A DNA stretch of 64,000 bases from Lates calcarifer (lineage: Eukaryota; Chordata; Actinopteri; Centropomidae). This document shows, piece after piece, positions 11,541 through 22,987 of the stretch (positions are counted from its first letter, which is position 1; each line of letters starts with the position of its first letter). The notes beneath the pieces were generated by a model, which made no database searches, had not been told where the DNA came from, and saw nothing but the letters and a program-made list of their open reading frames with translations. The position numbers were made by a program, and so were the translations under genes. Location of the stretch: assembly GCF_001640805.2 (NCBI RefSeq), contig NC_066856.1, positions 2,117,937 through 2,181,936 of the forward strand, in the 5' to 3' direction.

Positions 11541-12640
11541 TAAAAGCTCCCTAGTTACATTAAAACAGAAGGCGGGAAGGCGACGTACCGCAGCCTAAAC
11601 ACTCCTGTACTAATTGATTCAAGCCATGCAGTGAGGAAAAGGAAGAGAGACATGTCTGGGAGAACAATTGCGTAAAAGACAGCAGCATATGTGGTCTTTA
11701 GATTTATGTGCAGCAAAAAAGGGAAAAAAATTGGCTCTCTGCCTTTTGCCTGTCAGGCAATTGCTTATGGCTAATGATATCACGTAAAGGGATGCTGGGG
11801 GAAGTGCTGCTGTGTGTTTATGTGTGTATATGTATGAGGTGGGGAGTGTTTGGGTATGCTTTAAAAAAAAAAAAGAGTAGGGCAATTTGCATGGGATTGA
11901 TGCACAGAACACTGCAGTACCAGCAGGAGCAATGCAATATGGTTGTTAAAGCCATGTCTCAGCCCTTTGTGCGTGTGGTACAATGGCAGACTGTTTCTTC
12001 TAAGCACGTGCAGCAGATCACTCAGTTTCACAGGTGACTGGTGTATATTGGATTCACAGGAGATGCTGTAGTCTTAACAAAACAAATGCTATGGAAAATG
12101 AATACAACCCAGTATTTGTGCATTATATTTCACCAATATTTTTAGGTAACATCACACCCTCACCACCACATCTCGGCTCTGTTGGATATCTTTCCCCCAT
12201 CAACGACAGAAGGACACCCTGTCCGTTATATTTACTTTGTTTCCTTGACTTTGGCCGACCCTGCAGCATCCTAGCTGCCCAGGAAGCAGGGAGCCTTGTA
12301 AATTAGATTAAGATACTGTGTGAAACACTGGTTCATTCCATAATGCTGTATCGACATTGGCAGCTGCCAATACAATTCATGACATCCACATCATCATCTC
12401 GAGTGGAATGAACAGCCCTGTCAGGTCGCGCAGTTGGTAGCTGTAGGCTGGCGGAAGAAAAAAGTCGTGGATACAGGCAAAGTCATGCGTACATACAGCA
12501 CACAGATACATATTTAATGCACATACTGTACATAGTTCATATTTAGCCAGGTTTCAGAGCACATAATCAATTCACCTCACATTGGTCTTGAATTGAGTGG
12601 CAACCTAACCTCCACATGGACAAAGAAAAGGGCAATAGTG
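11541..12640. other. Non-coding interval
   Basis: Nothing specific. The frames 11708-12037, 11619-11912 (minus) and 12034-12306 are of chance length and show no domain. Confidence 0.45.
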
Positions 12641-12654
12641 ATGTGATACATATT

Positions 12655-13075
12655 CTGAGCTAATGCCATTTGCAGACTTGTGTCACCCTGAGAGAGGAGG
12701 CGCGTTCATGCCTGACCCCTCTCCTTTAACCCCAGGCTCTGGATCTGTGGAATAGTTTTACATATCTAGCCGACCTGTCCATCTGCCATGACCTCAGGGC
12801 ACCGCAGGAGACATAGGCAGGCTTAACCAAATCTCACGCAGCCTGGCTGAAAAATGACTCTCCAGGTAATATGGTCTGGATATATTTCTCCCCCTCACCC
12901 CTCCCGTCCCAGGTGAATTCCATGGATTTTAAAAGGACGCTTTGAATTCAGTAGAGGCTCTGGTGAGAACAATCAAGGAACATGGCTGGCTGATTATGTA
13001 CGGTCGGTGTGGGGGACATTTTCATTCATATATGCATCTCAGCATGTGCAGTTCTTTATATTCATCTTATGAATC
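12655..13075. promoter_or_regulatory. Candidate conserved non-coding element
   Basis: Long repeat-free block with pyrimidine-rich CCCCTCACCCCTCCCGTCCC (about 12892), GTGAATTCCATGGATTTTAA (about 12913), GGCTGGCTGATTATGTACGG and TTCATTCATATATGCATCTC (about 13021). Regulatory function is inferred from texture only. Confidence 0.3.
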
Positions 13076-13669
13076 TGCAGCTCCCTTCAAGACAGACTTC
13101 TGAGGAAAGTCACAGAGGTACAGAACACCATCATACATCCATAACGCAATGCTTCGTGTATTTTGCTGCACTGTATGCCATTTAATTTTCTGTGTCATGT
13201 GTTTCATGTGCAGGTATGTATGTATAACTGTGGAGGTCCAGAGGTTACATCTACAAAATGAAACATAACCTCCATTTTATTCCTGTTTTTCAAGAGACCA
13301 TATTTCTTACAAACCCTGTTGTACAGATATTTACACTGTTCTGTGCCATAAATCAGTGTCTCTTTGTGTCATGATGCATCCAAATAAATCAATAAATTCG
13401 AAACCAATACTATTATAGTATAGTTTGTTGTTTAAATATGAAATTGGTGATACAAATGTATCAATATTAGACTTTTATTAGTAATACCTTTAAACTTGTA
13501 CTAATAATCATTCCACTCATGGGATGTGCTAAGTAGCACTGTCACATTCTAAACTTAGTTACATCAAACAAATGTAAAATATTTTATGTATTGACAGTCT
13601 TTTCAAGATTATAGACATTTGCAAAAATTACGCCCTAAATATTGTGTCTCCCTTAATTTGAGTCAATAA
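13076..13669. other. Non-coding AT-rich interval
   Basis: No gene seen. A small TACTATTATAGTATAG imperfect palindrome occurs near 13409. Confidence 0.5.
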
Positions 13670-14298
13670 CAGAGGTCTTTGTGGGTCTGAGACCCAAATG
13701 ATGACCTGAGTCAGACCAGGCCCTCACTCCATTCAATCTAATCTTGTCAGGTGGGGTCTTGTTTTACTACCATGGTATCGGATCTATGTGTCAATCGAGT
13801 GGAGCCGAATGGATCCAAGCATGTACTCAATATCAGGTCTGATCATGTGGAACATCACAACAAGAAATCAACTGCCTATGGAAAGATTTGCTGTGGAATG
13901 ACAATATTCTTTATTTGTTTGATTGAAGCTTTTACTGTTGGTGCAGTGAAATTATGACGTGTTATTATTCCTATTAGTTGTTACAGCATATAAACAAATG
14001 ACTTGTAGAATTACTTTCTATGGCTTCACGTTCTTTCTCAGGTCATTCAGCGTTATAGTGCTGCTGTTTTCAACCGCGTCTGCTTGTTGATTGATTAGAT
14101 CATCATGCTGTGTTGGTGCTCTCCTTAGGTCTGTCCAGGTCGACCACATTTTAGATCGCGTCTAATTATTCTTAGGTCTGTTCAGATCAGGTCTGACTGT
14201 GCTTGGGTCTGTCTTTCTTTGAAAATTAGTTTATGCTCTTCCATTAAACAGATCTGTTTTGGATCCAGTCCAATATTTGGGCTCCATAAATACCTCTG
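13670..14298. mobile_element. TIR-flanked non-autonomous DNA transposon, GGTCTG-rich
   Basis: The left end CAGAGGTCTTTGTGGG and the reverse complement of the right end, CAGAGGTATTTATGGA, share the first seven bases exactly and most of the next nine, so the 629-bp block has terminal inverted repeats. The interior carries repeated (A/G)GGTCTG phrases (about 14127, 14174, 14189 and 14204) and GGATC/GATC phrases. The wording matches a teleost interspersed repeat I recognise. The flanking octamers (GTCAATAA and GTTGGTGC) do not match, so no target-site duplication can be shown. It encodes no transposase. A hAT-type origin is plausible from the CAGRGGT terminus but unproven. Confidence 0.5.
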
Positions 14299-14380
14299 GT
14301 TGGTGCCACACAGGGGTGGACTGATAATCTGGACATACTCTCAAACTGCAGAAAGGCCATTGGGTTGAATACAGTTGTTG

Positions 14381-14404
14381 TTTTTTTTTTTTTTTTTTTT
14401 TTTT
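14381..14404. repeat. Poly-T tract (24 nt)
   Basis: Uninterrupted T run, followed by CATTTCAATTTCATTTTTC. It could be the reversed A-tail of an old retroposon, but no recognisable body lies to its right on the minus strand. Confidence 0.9.
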
Positions 14405-14429
14405 CATTTCAATTTCATTTTTCAATTTC

Positions 14430-16735
14430 ATATCATTTATTTCAATCAATAAATGATATTGACCCTGTTTTGTACAATACCAAACAGGTGCAACTTGTAG
14501 AATTATACTCACATTTGAATGCATATTCTACACAGTCTAGCAACTGAGTGCATTTAATAAATTAGCATTTATTTTTATTGGCATATATGTGACAACATGA
14601 GGAAGAATCAGGAATATGTTGCAACATGGAGATTAAAGGGTGGGTAGGAGAAACTTGAACTGAATGAGTGATGTATGTGTATGATGCATGTGTGATGATG
14701 CATCATATGAACCAAACATGTAGAGTATAAAACTGCTCTGATAAGAAGATTTATCTTATGGTTGTATTTAGTAGCTGGTATAGTCTTTGCGTGGTTTGCC
14801 GGAAAAGCAATTCATTTCAAAAGACTTAGATCTGTTCAGATGTGTTTAATCAAGATGAGGATATTCCAGAGCAGCAGGCTGTCTCTGAGTGAGGACTGTT
14901 CAGCTAGAAAAAAAGAAAGAAATAGATCCCATATGAAACACAGCATGGAACTGACATCATTGGTATTTGTGATACTGCTACATCTGTGATACTGCTACAA
15001 TGAGATATTGGCTTGTACAGTACTTTTAGGAGAAGTTAGGATGTTGAGACAATCCATCCAGGGTTTGCATTGTGTTCACATGCTGCTTGTGTTGGGCTGC
15101 AGCATTGAGTCAAACTAACCCTCGCTCTAGTCCAGTCCTAGTAGCATATAGAGTGTCTTACTCCTATACATATTCACTAGTAGTCCTCAAACAGTCCCCA
15201 ACAGCTACACAGTTTTTTTCTGTTTAAGTAACATTTGCTAAAAACTGTGGTGCCTGGCAGTATTAGGGAAAACTTAAAAAAAGACTATTTTTCTGTTCAA
15301 AGATTTATATCTTCAGTAGGAACCAGTGGGCTTGTTGCCGAGTGCCACAGGCAGGCTTAGAGATGGATTAACACATTGTTAGTTTTGGTCTTTTTATGGG
15401 ATTTGTTGATAATAACAAAAATATTAAATATTACCAGGCTTATCCTCTAATTCAGGCAGACCACCCCCTACACACAGGAAAATAGGGTGGGTGTTAAAAT
15501 TATGGTGGTGACGTTCACAGAAAGAACATCATGACAGGTAATATGGACACACAGATACACAAAGTATAAAATATCCCACCACACGAACCAGAAATAGAGT
15601 TTGTAAGAGAAAGTTGTACTGGACAGATTCAGCAGTTGCCTCCCTTCAGCTGCACCGATGCAATACAATCTGTACTTGGGAGGTCAGAAGTTAATGAAAT
15701 TCCTGTGTTCAGTTAAATAGTCATTTAGGTAATATACTGTGCTCCATACAAACCAGCCATAAATCATCCTAATTTAATAAATGTAGGAATAATGATGAGA
15801 TGTCCGGCGAAGACATTTACTCACAGACCTCATCCCACTTTAATAGTCACAGTGTAAAACAGAAAGATGTCAGATAGCATTTAAATGGAAATGCATCACA
15901 GACAATTGGGTCAAATCCTACCTGAGGATTGTGCTCCAGATCACATCCCCTTCCTCCTTCCTCTCGTTAGAGACATTTTCTTTTTTCTGTGTGCAACAAC
16001 CTGATTATTCAGACAACTGCTCTCCAGCCAACAGAGTACATTCCAGTCAGAACAGTGGGCTTGGTTTTTCAGAAAATTCTACTAATTTTTCTCAAAATCT
16101 GCCAAGTATCAATTTGGACAAATTAGTACATAGCATGCATTAGCCAAGATATATATTTTACAAGCAACACTGTGCTTTCAGTAGGAGGCATAATGAAGTG
16201 TGAAGGAGAAAATCTGGTGTTTTATGAATCCCTGGTGCATATCAGTTTTGTTCTGGGACTGAATGGACGCTGTTGTTCAGGAGAATTTATAGCCTTTTCA
16301 AAATATCCCTACAACTAACCAGCAGGGGTCTTTTTATATTTCAGCTGTACATTTTCACTGAGAGTGGAGTCAGATATACAAAGTCTCTGAATAACAGACT
16401 CTAGCTGATTGAGTTCAAAGGGGGGAAAATGAAGGTCAGCACTGAAACATTTTCTTTGATATTTAGTTTCTGCATATTTGTCGGTTTATTATTTCCTAAC
16501 CACAAGGTGCACATGTATCAACTGGCGTCTTTTGTTTTTCTTTTTTTCTGCCTCTACCCCAGGCGTCACAGTGTTTCATTATAATCTAGTGCCCCCTAAT
16601 GGATCGAAAGCTTTGGTGCCTCTAAACTGGCTCATGAGACACTGAATTTCATCACTAGAAAGAAGATAGTCAGTGTCCTGGAATAAACTCATTAGTTGTT
16701 TGGTGATGTTCAGTGATACTTTAATGGACAGGCTT
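14430..16735. other. Non-coding interval
   Basis: AT-rich DNA with no gene, RNA gene or repeat boundary I can define. The sentence TAATCTAGTGCCCCCTAATGG near 16583 resembles a fragment common in fish dispersed repeats but is too short to classify. Confidence 0.45.
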
Positions 16736-16737
16736 CA

Positions 16738-17035
16738 CTAGCAGGGCTCCTGAATCAGACAGCCTTCCCCTTCTTCTGCCATCACAAAAAGCCCATTTGG
16801 CAGAAGCATAAATAAGAGTCACTGTTGCAAGTGGAGCAGCCGGGGAGCATCCAGCATGAAGACAAATCAATGAAATCCATTTGACTTTCAAGCCTCAAAA
16901 TGCCAGGGAGCACAAAAAAAGCAACATTTCTCCGTGCCCTATCAAACCCGCTAATTCTTTGTGACATTTCCCAGCAATTTCCTTCACTATGCAAATGTCT
17001 TCCAGCAATCTGATTTAAACAAATGTCATTCATGA
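16738..17035. promoter_or_regulatory. Candidate conserved non-coding element with POU octamer
   Basis: Complex repeat-free block. It holds a perfect ATGCAAAT octamer (16989-16996), AAATCAATGAAATCC (about 16864) and GCATAAATAAGAGTC (about 16806). The octamer is the consensus for POU-domain factors. The minus frame through it (16782-17033) has no recognisable family. Confidence 0.35.
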
Positions 17036-17149
17036 GTTGAACAACTGGACAGACAATTTTGTCTACTTTTTATCTTGTCTCACAGAAAGCAATCTGTTAT
17101 GGTTAAATGAGCCCCAGGGAGAAGAGTCTGAGAGCATCTGGTATGTACC

Positions 17150-17170
17150 AAAAAAAAAAAAAAAAAAAAA
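17150..17170. repeat. Poly-A tract (21 nt)
   Basis: Uninterrupted A run. No retroposon body or target duplication was found around it. Confidence 0.9.
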
Positions 17171-17364
17171 CCTCCACACACATTATGATCAGAGCTGGAT
17201 GTTCATGGTGCTCATATTAGATATTACACCGAGTCCACATCGTATTACATTCTTTCAGCATGTTGTTGCACCAAACTCTAATAAAAATCCTGCATGGTGT
17301 ATACTTCCCTTTTGTAACACAGCTTTTTCCTCTCCAGAGGAGCCACTGTAAAAGTTCAAAGCTG

Positions 17365-17790
17365 AGGCTCCTAGCAGCATGTGGCCTACTCTAACCCGGT
17401 ACAACCTGTCTGCTTGTCTGGCTGCTGGGGCACATCAATTTAGCGGGGCTGAGATCTAAGGCTGGGAAGGAAACACTGTCCAGGAGGAAGGGGTTAGAGA
17501 CAGAACAGACAAAAAAATAAAAACTAAAAATCCAGTCCTGTTTCTGCAGAGGAAGGCAGTAGTCATTGTCCAGCAATGTGCAAAACTCAGGTTTGCTCAA
17601 GCAAATATTCTCTCTGTGTCTTGAACAGTGGCCAGACCTCTAAGCTTCAGTGAACGTCAAATAGCCAAACCCGCATGGAACCTTCTGGAGCTTGTCTATG
17701 CTACTGTGAATGGCACTGTACTGGCACTGAAATGGCCCTTGAGGGCTAATTAATTTTCCAAACTGACACTGTGCACTGCTAACCTTTCCA
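17365..17790. promoter_or_regulatory. Candidate conserved non-coding element
   Basis: Two sub-blocks separated by an A-rich spacer (about 17508-17530). The right one contains CTAATTAATT (17746-17755), a homeodomain-type core, and a duplicated GGCACTG (about 17711 and 17722). Confidence 0.33.
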
Positions 17791-18283
17791 AATTATGGAA
17801 TACAGAGACTAAGACACTCAGGACAGCATGCCATACAAAATATCAACCAAGATGATGAGATGATCAGTCCCAGAGCTACAGTGAAGTCTGATGTTGACAA
17901 AACATCTGTGTGACCTGATTACTTCTCACTGCAGTCATACTACTAAATCCAAATATTGTTTATGATGATTGAAACATTCATCTAATACGCTAGTATAAGA
18001 TTTATAATAGTGACATGTGTAGAAGAGATTTTGTGGAATAATGTCACTGGTGCACTGACCCTGCAGCTGCCGTCTCATGTGAGCTTTATTATTGGGCTTT
18101 ATTTAACTAACAGTGCCACCTAGTGGGGTAGATTAAAAGTGACGAGTGAGATAAATCTGTAAAGACAAATCTAGGTAGATTTGACTTGCCACAACATAAA
18201 CTCTGCAGAGTTTTCTCTAAATATTCCAAAAAGTCACAAAATGTCACTTTTTTAGTCATTCACTTATTCATCAACTGTCCAGT
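17791..18283. other. Non-coding interval
   Basis: Nothing specific. A 'CAGTGCCACCTAGTGG' phrase near 18110 recalls fish repeat debris. Confidence 0.45.
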
Positions 18284-18335
18284 TATATATATATATATAC
18301 ACACACACACAGATATTACATATATATGTATATAT

Positions 18336-18409
<74 letters not shown>

Positions 18410-18410
18410 A
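18284..18410. repeat. Compound (TA)n(CA)n(TA)n microsatellite
   Basis: TA units, CA units, a mixed TATG spacer, about eighteen further CA units, about eighteen TA units and a short (TATG)n tail. The frames crossing it on both strands are artefacts. Confidence 0.95.
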
Positions 18411-20003
18411 ACATGTATGTTTATGTTAATGTTCGTTAATGTAGAACTAACATCCATATGCCACGTTGCTGACTTTAAATGCAAGTTTAATATAATCATG
18501 ATTCATGTTTATAGAAAGCCTTGTTTCTCCTCTGAGCTCAGCTTGATGTGGGGGCAGGAATTGAAAAAGTCATGCATGTGTGAAATGGCAGTTGCATAAC
18601 CATTGATGTGTAATGCTGTAAAATGGGCCGTAAAGCTTTTTTAAATATTCTACCAGCTCAGGAGACTGTGGTCTAATAATTTAGGTCTCATGTTGGGCAG
18701 AATTCAAAGAGGTATAACCTCCTTATTTCTGGTGTCTGATGAATGATCTAATTTCACCCTCATAAAATCTGAGTAAGCATTAAATCCTTTGCTGGTCCAT
18801 ACACTGTGATTTGTTAGGCTTAATCAGTCATCAAGATTTATAATTTAATGTGGCAAGCTGAGAGTTTGCTAACTTGTACTGGTCTGCTGTATGAGAGCTA
18901 TTTACAGGATTCTCTTCCTTCCTATTCACTCTTATTAGTCTGCTATAACAGGCGCTGATAATGTTTATGGACATTTCATTGCTTTTGTTGGACAGTTAAA
19001 CTGGTGTTTGTGGTTTATGAGGTCATGCTGTTTAAGAGAGTCTGGCCTGGGTTTCATGTAGCGCAGCTTGCGCCTTGGTTCAAATGCTTAAACCTTGGTT
19101 TATTAATGTTACAAACACAAGCATACTCACTTAAAATCTTTATTTCTCTCATGATAGCGAGTCCACTGATCTGTCCCTTGCTAATTAATTTTTATTCATG
19201 TTCTCAAGTGACTTTATTTTTACTTTTATGCACACCACATTTATGATGTCAGACAGATACAGTATTATCTTTAATTAGCAGAGATGATAAACATCATATC
19301 CCTCATGGGGGGATTAATTGTGGGAAATTTATCACTTTTTTCATCTAACATTGGCTGAAATCTCCAGTCTTCATGTCCCCTCTTAGGTACATTACTGGTT
19401 CCAATAATATATAATGTTGTTAAGTGTGTACGTGGGTTGATGTGTTGGAGATGCAGATACATTAACTATTTCATCTGTCAGTGAACACAAACCCATGAGG
19501 TTTGTTTGGTCTTGTTAGAACACAAATTATCCATTTCAAATTGCATTTCAATAATTTTTTATGAGAAAATTCCTTTAGTAGTCTGCACTGGATTTAACTG
19601 ATCAAACAAGACTTTAATTACATGCTGATTTAACTGCTCACTGACTGGTTATTTTATAGTGTTTGTAATGAAATATACAAATCCACAGACATAAAACGGA
19701 CACAAATCTTATTGGGATTAGGGCCATGTTGGGAAAGCTGTAAGCAGGATAAGTAGGAATGACCTTTTTATATTGGGTTCCTTGGGGAATTTATTTACAG
19801 CAGACATATTTCATATAAAGTGATAATTTTGTTGACATTACACTCTATTTTTCTTCTCTGTAAATATAATTTCTCTATGTAAGCTACAGCTAGCATAAGC
19901 CCAAATAAAATTCTATTCAATAAAAAGACTATATTTCTCTGATGCACTACATATTGGAGAAGACAAGCCTACTGGACTTAAGGTGGATGTAGGGTCAATT
20001 TTA
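18411..20003. other. Non-coding AT-rich interval
   Basis: No gene or repeat boundary recognised. Short frames (19004-19246 and 19271-19462) show no domain. Confidence 0.5.
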
Positions 20004-20011
20004 CTTGACTG

Positions 20012-20320
20012 CAGTGGCGGATTTAGGTATGGGCGACATGGGCAGCCGCCCAGGACTGCATATTTTCGGCAGAAAAAAAAATTGTTACATTTGTGGAATC
20101 GGTGTTCTATTCACCTGTTCACACATCTGTCAATGATATCATTTCATCGTGTGGGTTGGAGACTGGCACCTTAGTAGTTTGGGATCAGCGGGCTTCCGCT
20201 TTCTGGGAGGATCTCACAGACATGGTGGGAAATAGGGAAGGGGGCGGGGTTAGGAGTGGAGGAACAGGGGGGCAGGTGAAGCGGCTGCCCAGGGCACGAT
20301 ACAGGCTAGAACCACCACTG
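20012..20320. mobile_element. hAT-type MITE with intact TIRs and perfect 8-bp TSD
   Basis: The left terminus CAGTGGCGGATTTAGG and the reverse complement of the right terminus, CAGTGGTGGTTCTAGC, form inverted repeats that resume as GGGCAGCCGC about 30 bp in on each side. CTTGACTG flanks it exactly at 20004-20011 and 20321-20328, the 8-bp target duplication expected of hAT transposition. It is 309 bp, has no transposase and so is non-autonomous. The centre is GC-rich near 20235-20280. The perfect duplication indicates a comparatively recent insertion. Frames at 19983-20174 and 20093-20329 lie in or across it and are not genes. Confidence 0.88.
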
Positions 20321-20430
20321 CTTGACTGATTTCTCTGCCTGGAAGATTTCAAGACATGCTTGAATCTCAGTGTCTGTTCATTTCCCCTTTTCACTCACAC
20401 AATTATTCAAATAAAGATACTGTGTTAAGG

Positions 20431-20925
20431 CTTGTTTGTTCTGGCCCTATCAGCAGACACAGACAGGATTTTTGAGTTAATGTAAGGGGTTAGTCGGGGG
20501 ACCATGGGGGACGATGAAGGCAGTGGGCGGTCAAATGGGCGTGGGGGAGAATGGTGGGGACTGGCTGGAGAACTGCAGGTGAAGGGAATGCGGCAGGTGA
20601 ACAGGCTAAAGCGGTGGATATGAAGGTGGCAACTGGGGGTTTTCGTGAACACGCGGGGACATGACGTTTGCAAAAGCACGAGGGATTCACCAGAGATAAA
20701 CACACACTGAGAACGACAGAGCTGAGCGACTGAGAGTCGTGTACCACCTGTATGGCGGAGATCTCTGGCGAAGCGCGTGCGACGAGAGCTGGGCTTCCTA
20801 TTTTGGAGGTAATCGGATTTTGAATTGCAGGTGTGCGGGTGAGCCAGGTGTCGGTGTGAGACACGCCACGCCCCGAACAAACGCACATACTCAGACAAAC
20901 AAGGGAGGAGCAGACACAAGGTAAG
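20431..20925 (-). mobile_element. LTR-like retroelement fragment, possible solo LTR
   Basis: A block clearly GC-richer and CpG-richer than its surroundings. Read on minus it runs from GTTCGGGGCGTGGCGTGTCT (about 20887 downward) through CAGACACCTGG-like and CTCTCGTCGC phrases to ATTAACTCAAAAATCCTGTC (about 20481-20462) and ends near GGCCAGAACAAACA. This order resembles fish Ty3/Gypsy-type LTRs as I remember them. I could not find a matching 4-6 bp target duplication or clean TG...CA ends, and no internal gag or pol is present. It could instead be a first exon or CpG-rich promoter. Minus frames of 174 and 159 aa here are proline/serine-rich and look non-genic. Confidence 0.4.
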
Positions 20926-22849
20926 TCCAGGGGAAAAGCATACAGACACAGGGAAAACTTGGACTGCACTGCTAGTGAGTCAGTGGTAGTGTTTGGTTAA
21001 AAGGCAAGAATCCAGCTGTTTTTCAGCCAAACCACAAAGAAAAACATTTTCCAAATTTACTCTAGTGGTATCTGACCATGTGTTATTTGCAGATGCTTGA
21101 AGATATTTGCTGATGAGATTTCAAAAGGCAGCTCTTCACAGTTCTCCAGCTATGGAGAGGATCACAAAGTATAGACAAATTCTGTATGAAGTTTTCTTAG
21201 TTATGTATGTAGATCCCAACGATCTCTCTACAGCTCAGCCTCTTGTGACAGGTTTTTATTTTTTGCTTACACTTTTGCTTACACTAGCTAGTAATGGACA
21301 CTAAATCCATGACTGCTGACTAATAATGATATGGTGAAGATGAATGATTTTAGTTTAGAATTTAAAAATGACACTAGGAAAACTCAGTAGTGCATCATTT
21401 CAGGTTCCTCTGGATGATCACTAACTGCTACCAGCTTTAGCAGTTTCCCATTCACCACAGTGGCACATTGAGCTTTCAGTGATTTAATGTAAAAGAAGCC
21501 AATTCTAACAACCGAATCAATTAAAGGTGGAATCCAGTAACATGTGAGTTGTAATATGACCAGACCAGTTGTCAGGGGCCACCAACAGTAACAGGGAGAA
21601 CATGGTAAGATGAGGCAAAGGGGACAAACTGAAAGAACAAAACCTGGATTCAGGGGAGCAACAGGAGAGGTGAGGGGGAGTAGAGAGAGGAGGGGAGGAG
21701 GCTTGTTCAGACAGCTATGTCAGGGGGGCTAACACTAATGATCTCTCAGTATCTCTGTCAGCAGGGCCTGTCTCAGCAGGGAGAGGGAAACATGTCAGCT
21801 AGCGAGGCAGCAATCAGGGAGTACCCAGCAGCTACACACACTGCTGTCTGGCTTTCATTCCACGTCTCACACACCTGAGCCCATATAAACATAAGAAATG
21901 CTTCTGAATCAAATGATGACAAATCACCCTCTGTTACTGTATATGTGTTATATTTATCCATGTAATTAATCTAAACCCTGCTGACTCCCAGACCCAGAGA
22001 ACTCCTCCTGCTCCTAAGGTCCATCTTTCCGACTTACCATTAGACCCTCCAGCATCACCAGGCTGCACTGACATCCACTAAGAACCTCATTAATAGCAGA
22101 GAGAGAGAAAGAGAGCCAGGGGAGAGAGACAGAGACACACAGAGGCAGACACAGAGACAGCAGCACATGAGCAAATTGCCAGAGAGCTCATTTAAATGCA
22201 TGGTGGGGGTAAAGGGCTATAGGTTACTAGTTGTGGAGGGGTGGTTGCATTAGGGGGAGTGAGGCTGCAGGTTGGAGGCCAGGGTTCCTACCACTATCTG
22301 CCATCACAGCACTTCTGTTGAGTGTGCATATGTGTGTGTGTGTTATGTGTGTGTGACAGGCTGTCAGAGCCACCAGTCAGGCAGACTGAGCCTGCCTCAG
22401 CATGTCACTAAACACAACACTGTCTCACTGCTGAAGGGGAATTAGTGGGAAGTGGAGTAGGATGAGGCAGGGAGAGAACGAGTGTGATGGACATGGAGAG
22501 CAGAGGATGTTGAAATCAGCAGGGAAGAAGAGACTGGTGCATGGTTGTTAAGGTGCTTCATGTAATATTTTGCAAACTAAAGCTGTTCTTAGCAGAATTT
22601 TTCTGTAAAAATGTAGTGGGAATATTTTGTCTGAGACACCACAATTTGCACAAACTAAACCCTGCCATTTGATTGAATAGTTCTTTTTTTAGTCACACTG
22701 GTTCCTGAATTGTGTCCTAAAACAACTCCCCTTAGAGCCCAGTAAGATTTGACTTGGCAGGTTTACGAATGTCCCAGAATTCATGTAATAATGATGAGCA
22801 TGGACAAATATCTGACTTGTTGCTGATGCCAGCAGCAGTATCAACAAGA
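20926..22849. other. Non-coding interval with GA-rich patches
   Basis: GA-rich stretches at about 21655-21705 and 22099-22160, and TG units near 22330-22355. No gene confirmed; see the weak splice-flanked block at 22032-22079. Confidence 0.45.
22032..22079 (-). other. Weak candidate micro-exon
   Basis: On minus a CT-rich tract is followed by a TTAATGAG acceptor-like end. A 48-bp block open in one frame (VLSGCQCSLVMLEGLM) then leads into a strong GTAAGTCGG donor. Exact phase and boundaries are uncertain (a TTCTTAG acceptor eight bases further would give a different frame). Short blocks like this arise by chance. Confidence 0.15.
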
Positions 22850-22987
22850 CTGATGTTGCTGATGTTTAGCATGTATAAGGTTTACCATATTCACTATCTT
22901 AGTTTGGTGTGCTAGCATGCTAACATTTGCTAATCAGCAATAAACATAAAGTACACCTGAGGCTGATGGGAATGTATTGGTTTTACA
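22850..22987 (+). repeat. Dispersed teleost repeat, family A, copy 1
   Basis: Contains CTGATGTTTAGCATGTATAA, GCTAGCATGCTAACATTTGC and TGAGGCTGATGGGAATGT in the order I know from a very abundant teleost interspersed repeat. The same phrases recur at 40768-40938 (reverse), 45615-45823 (reverse) and 58395-58570 (same strand). Confidence 0.65.

Noticed and set aside
14381..14404. Poly-T as the reversed tail of a retroposon
   Set aside because: No body, promoter boxes or target duplication found on the appropriate side.
20425..20969. 174-aa and 159-aa overlapping minus-strand frames
   Set aside because: Two long frames over the same DNA, Pro/Ser/Arg-rich, explained by the GC-rich LTR-like block; no gag, pol or other motif visible.
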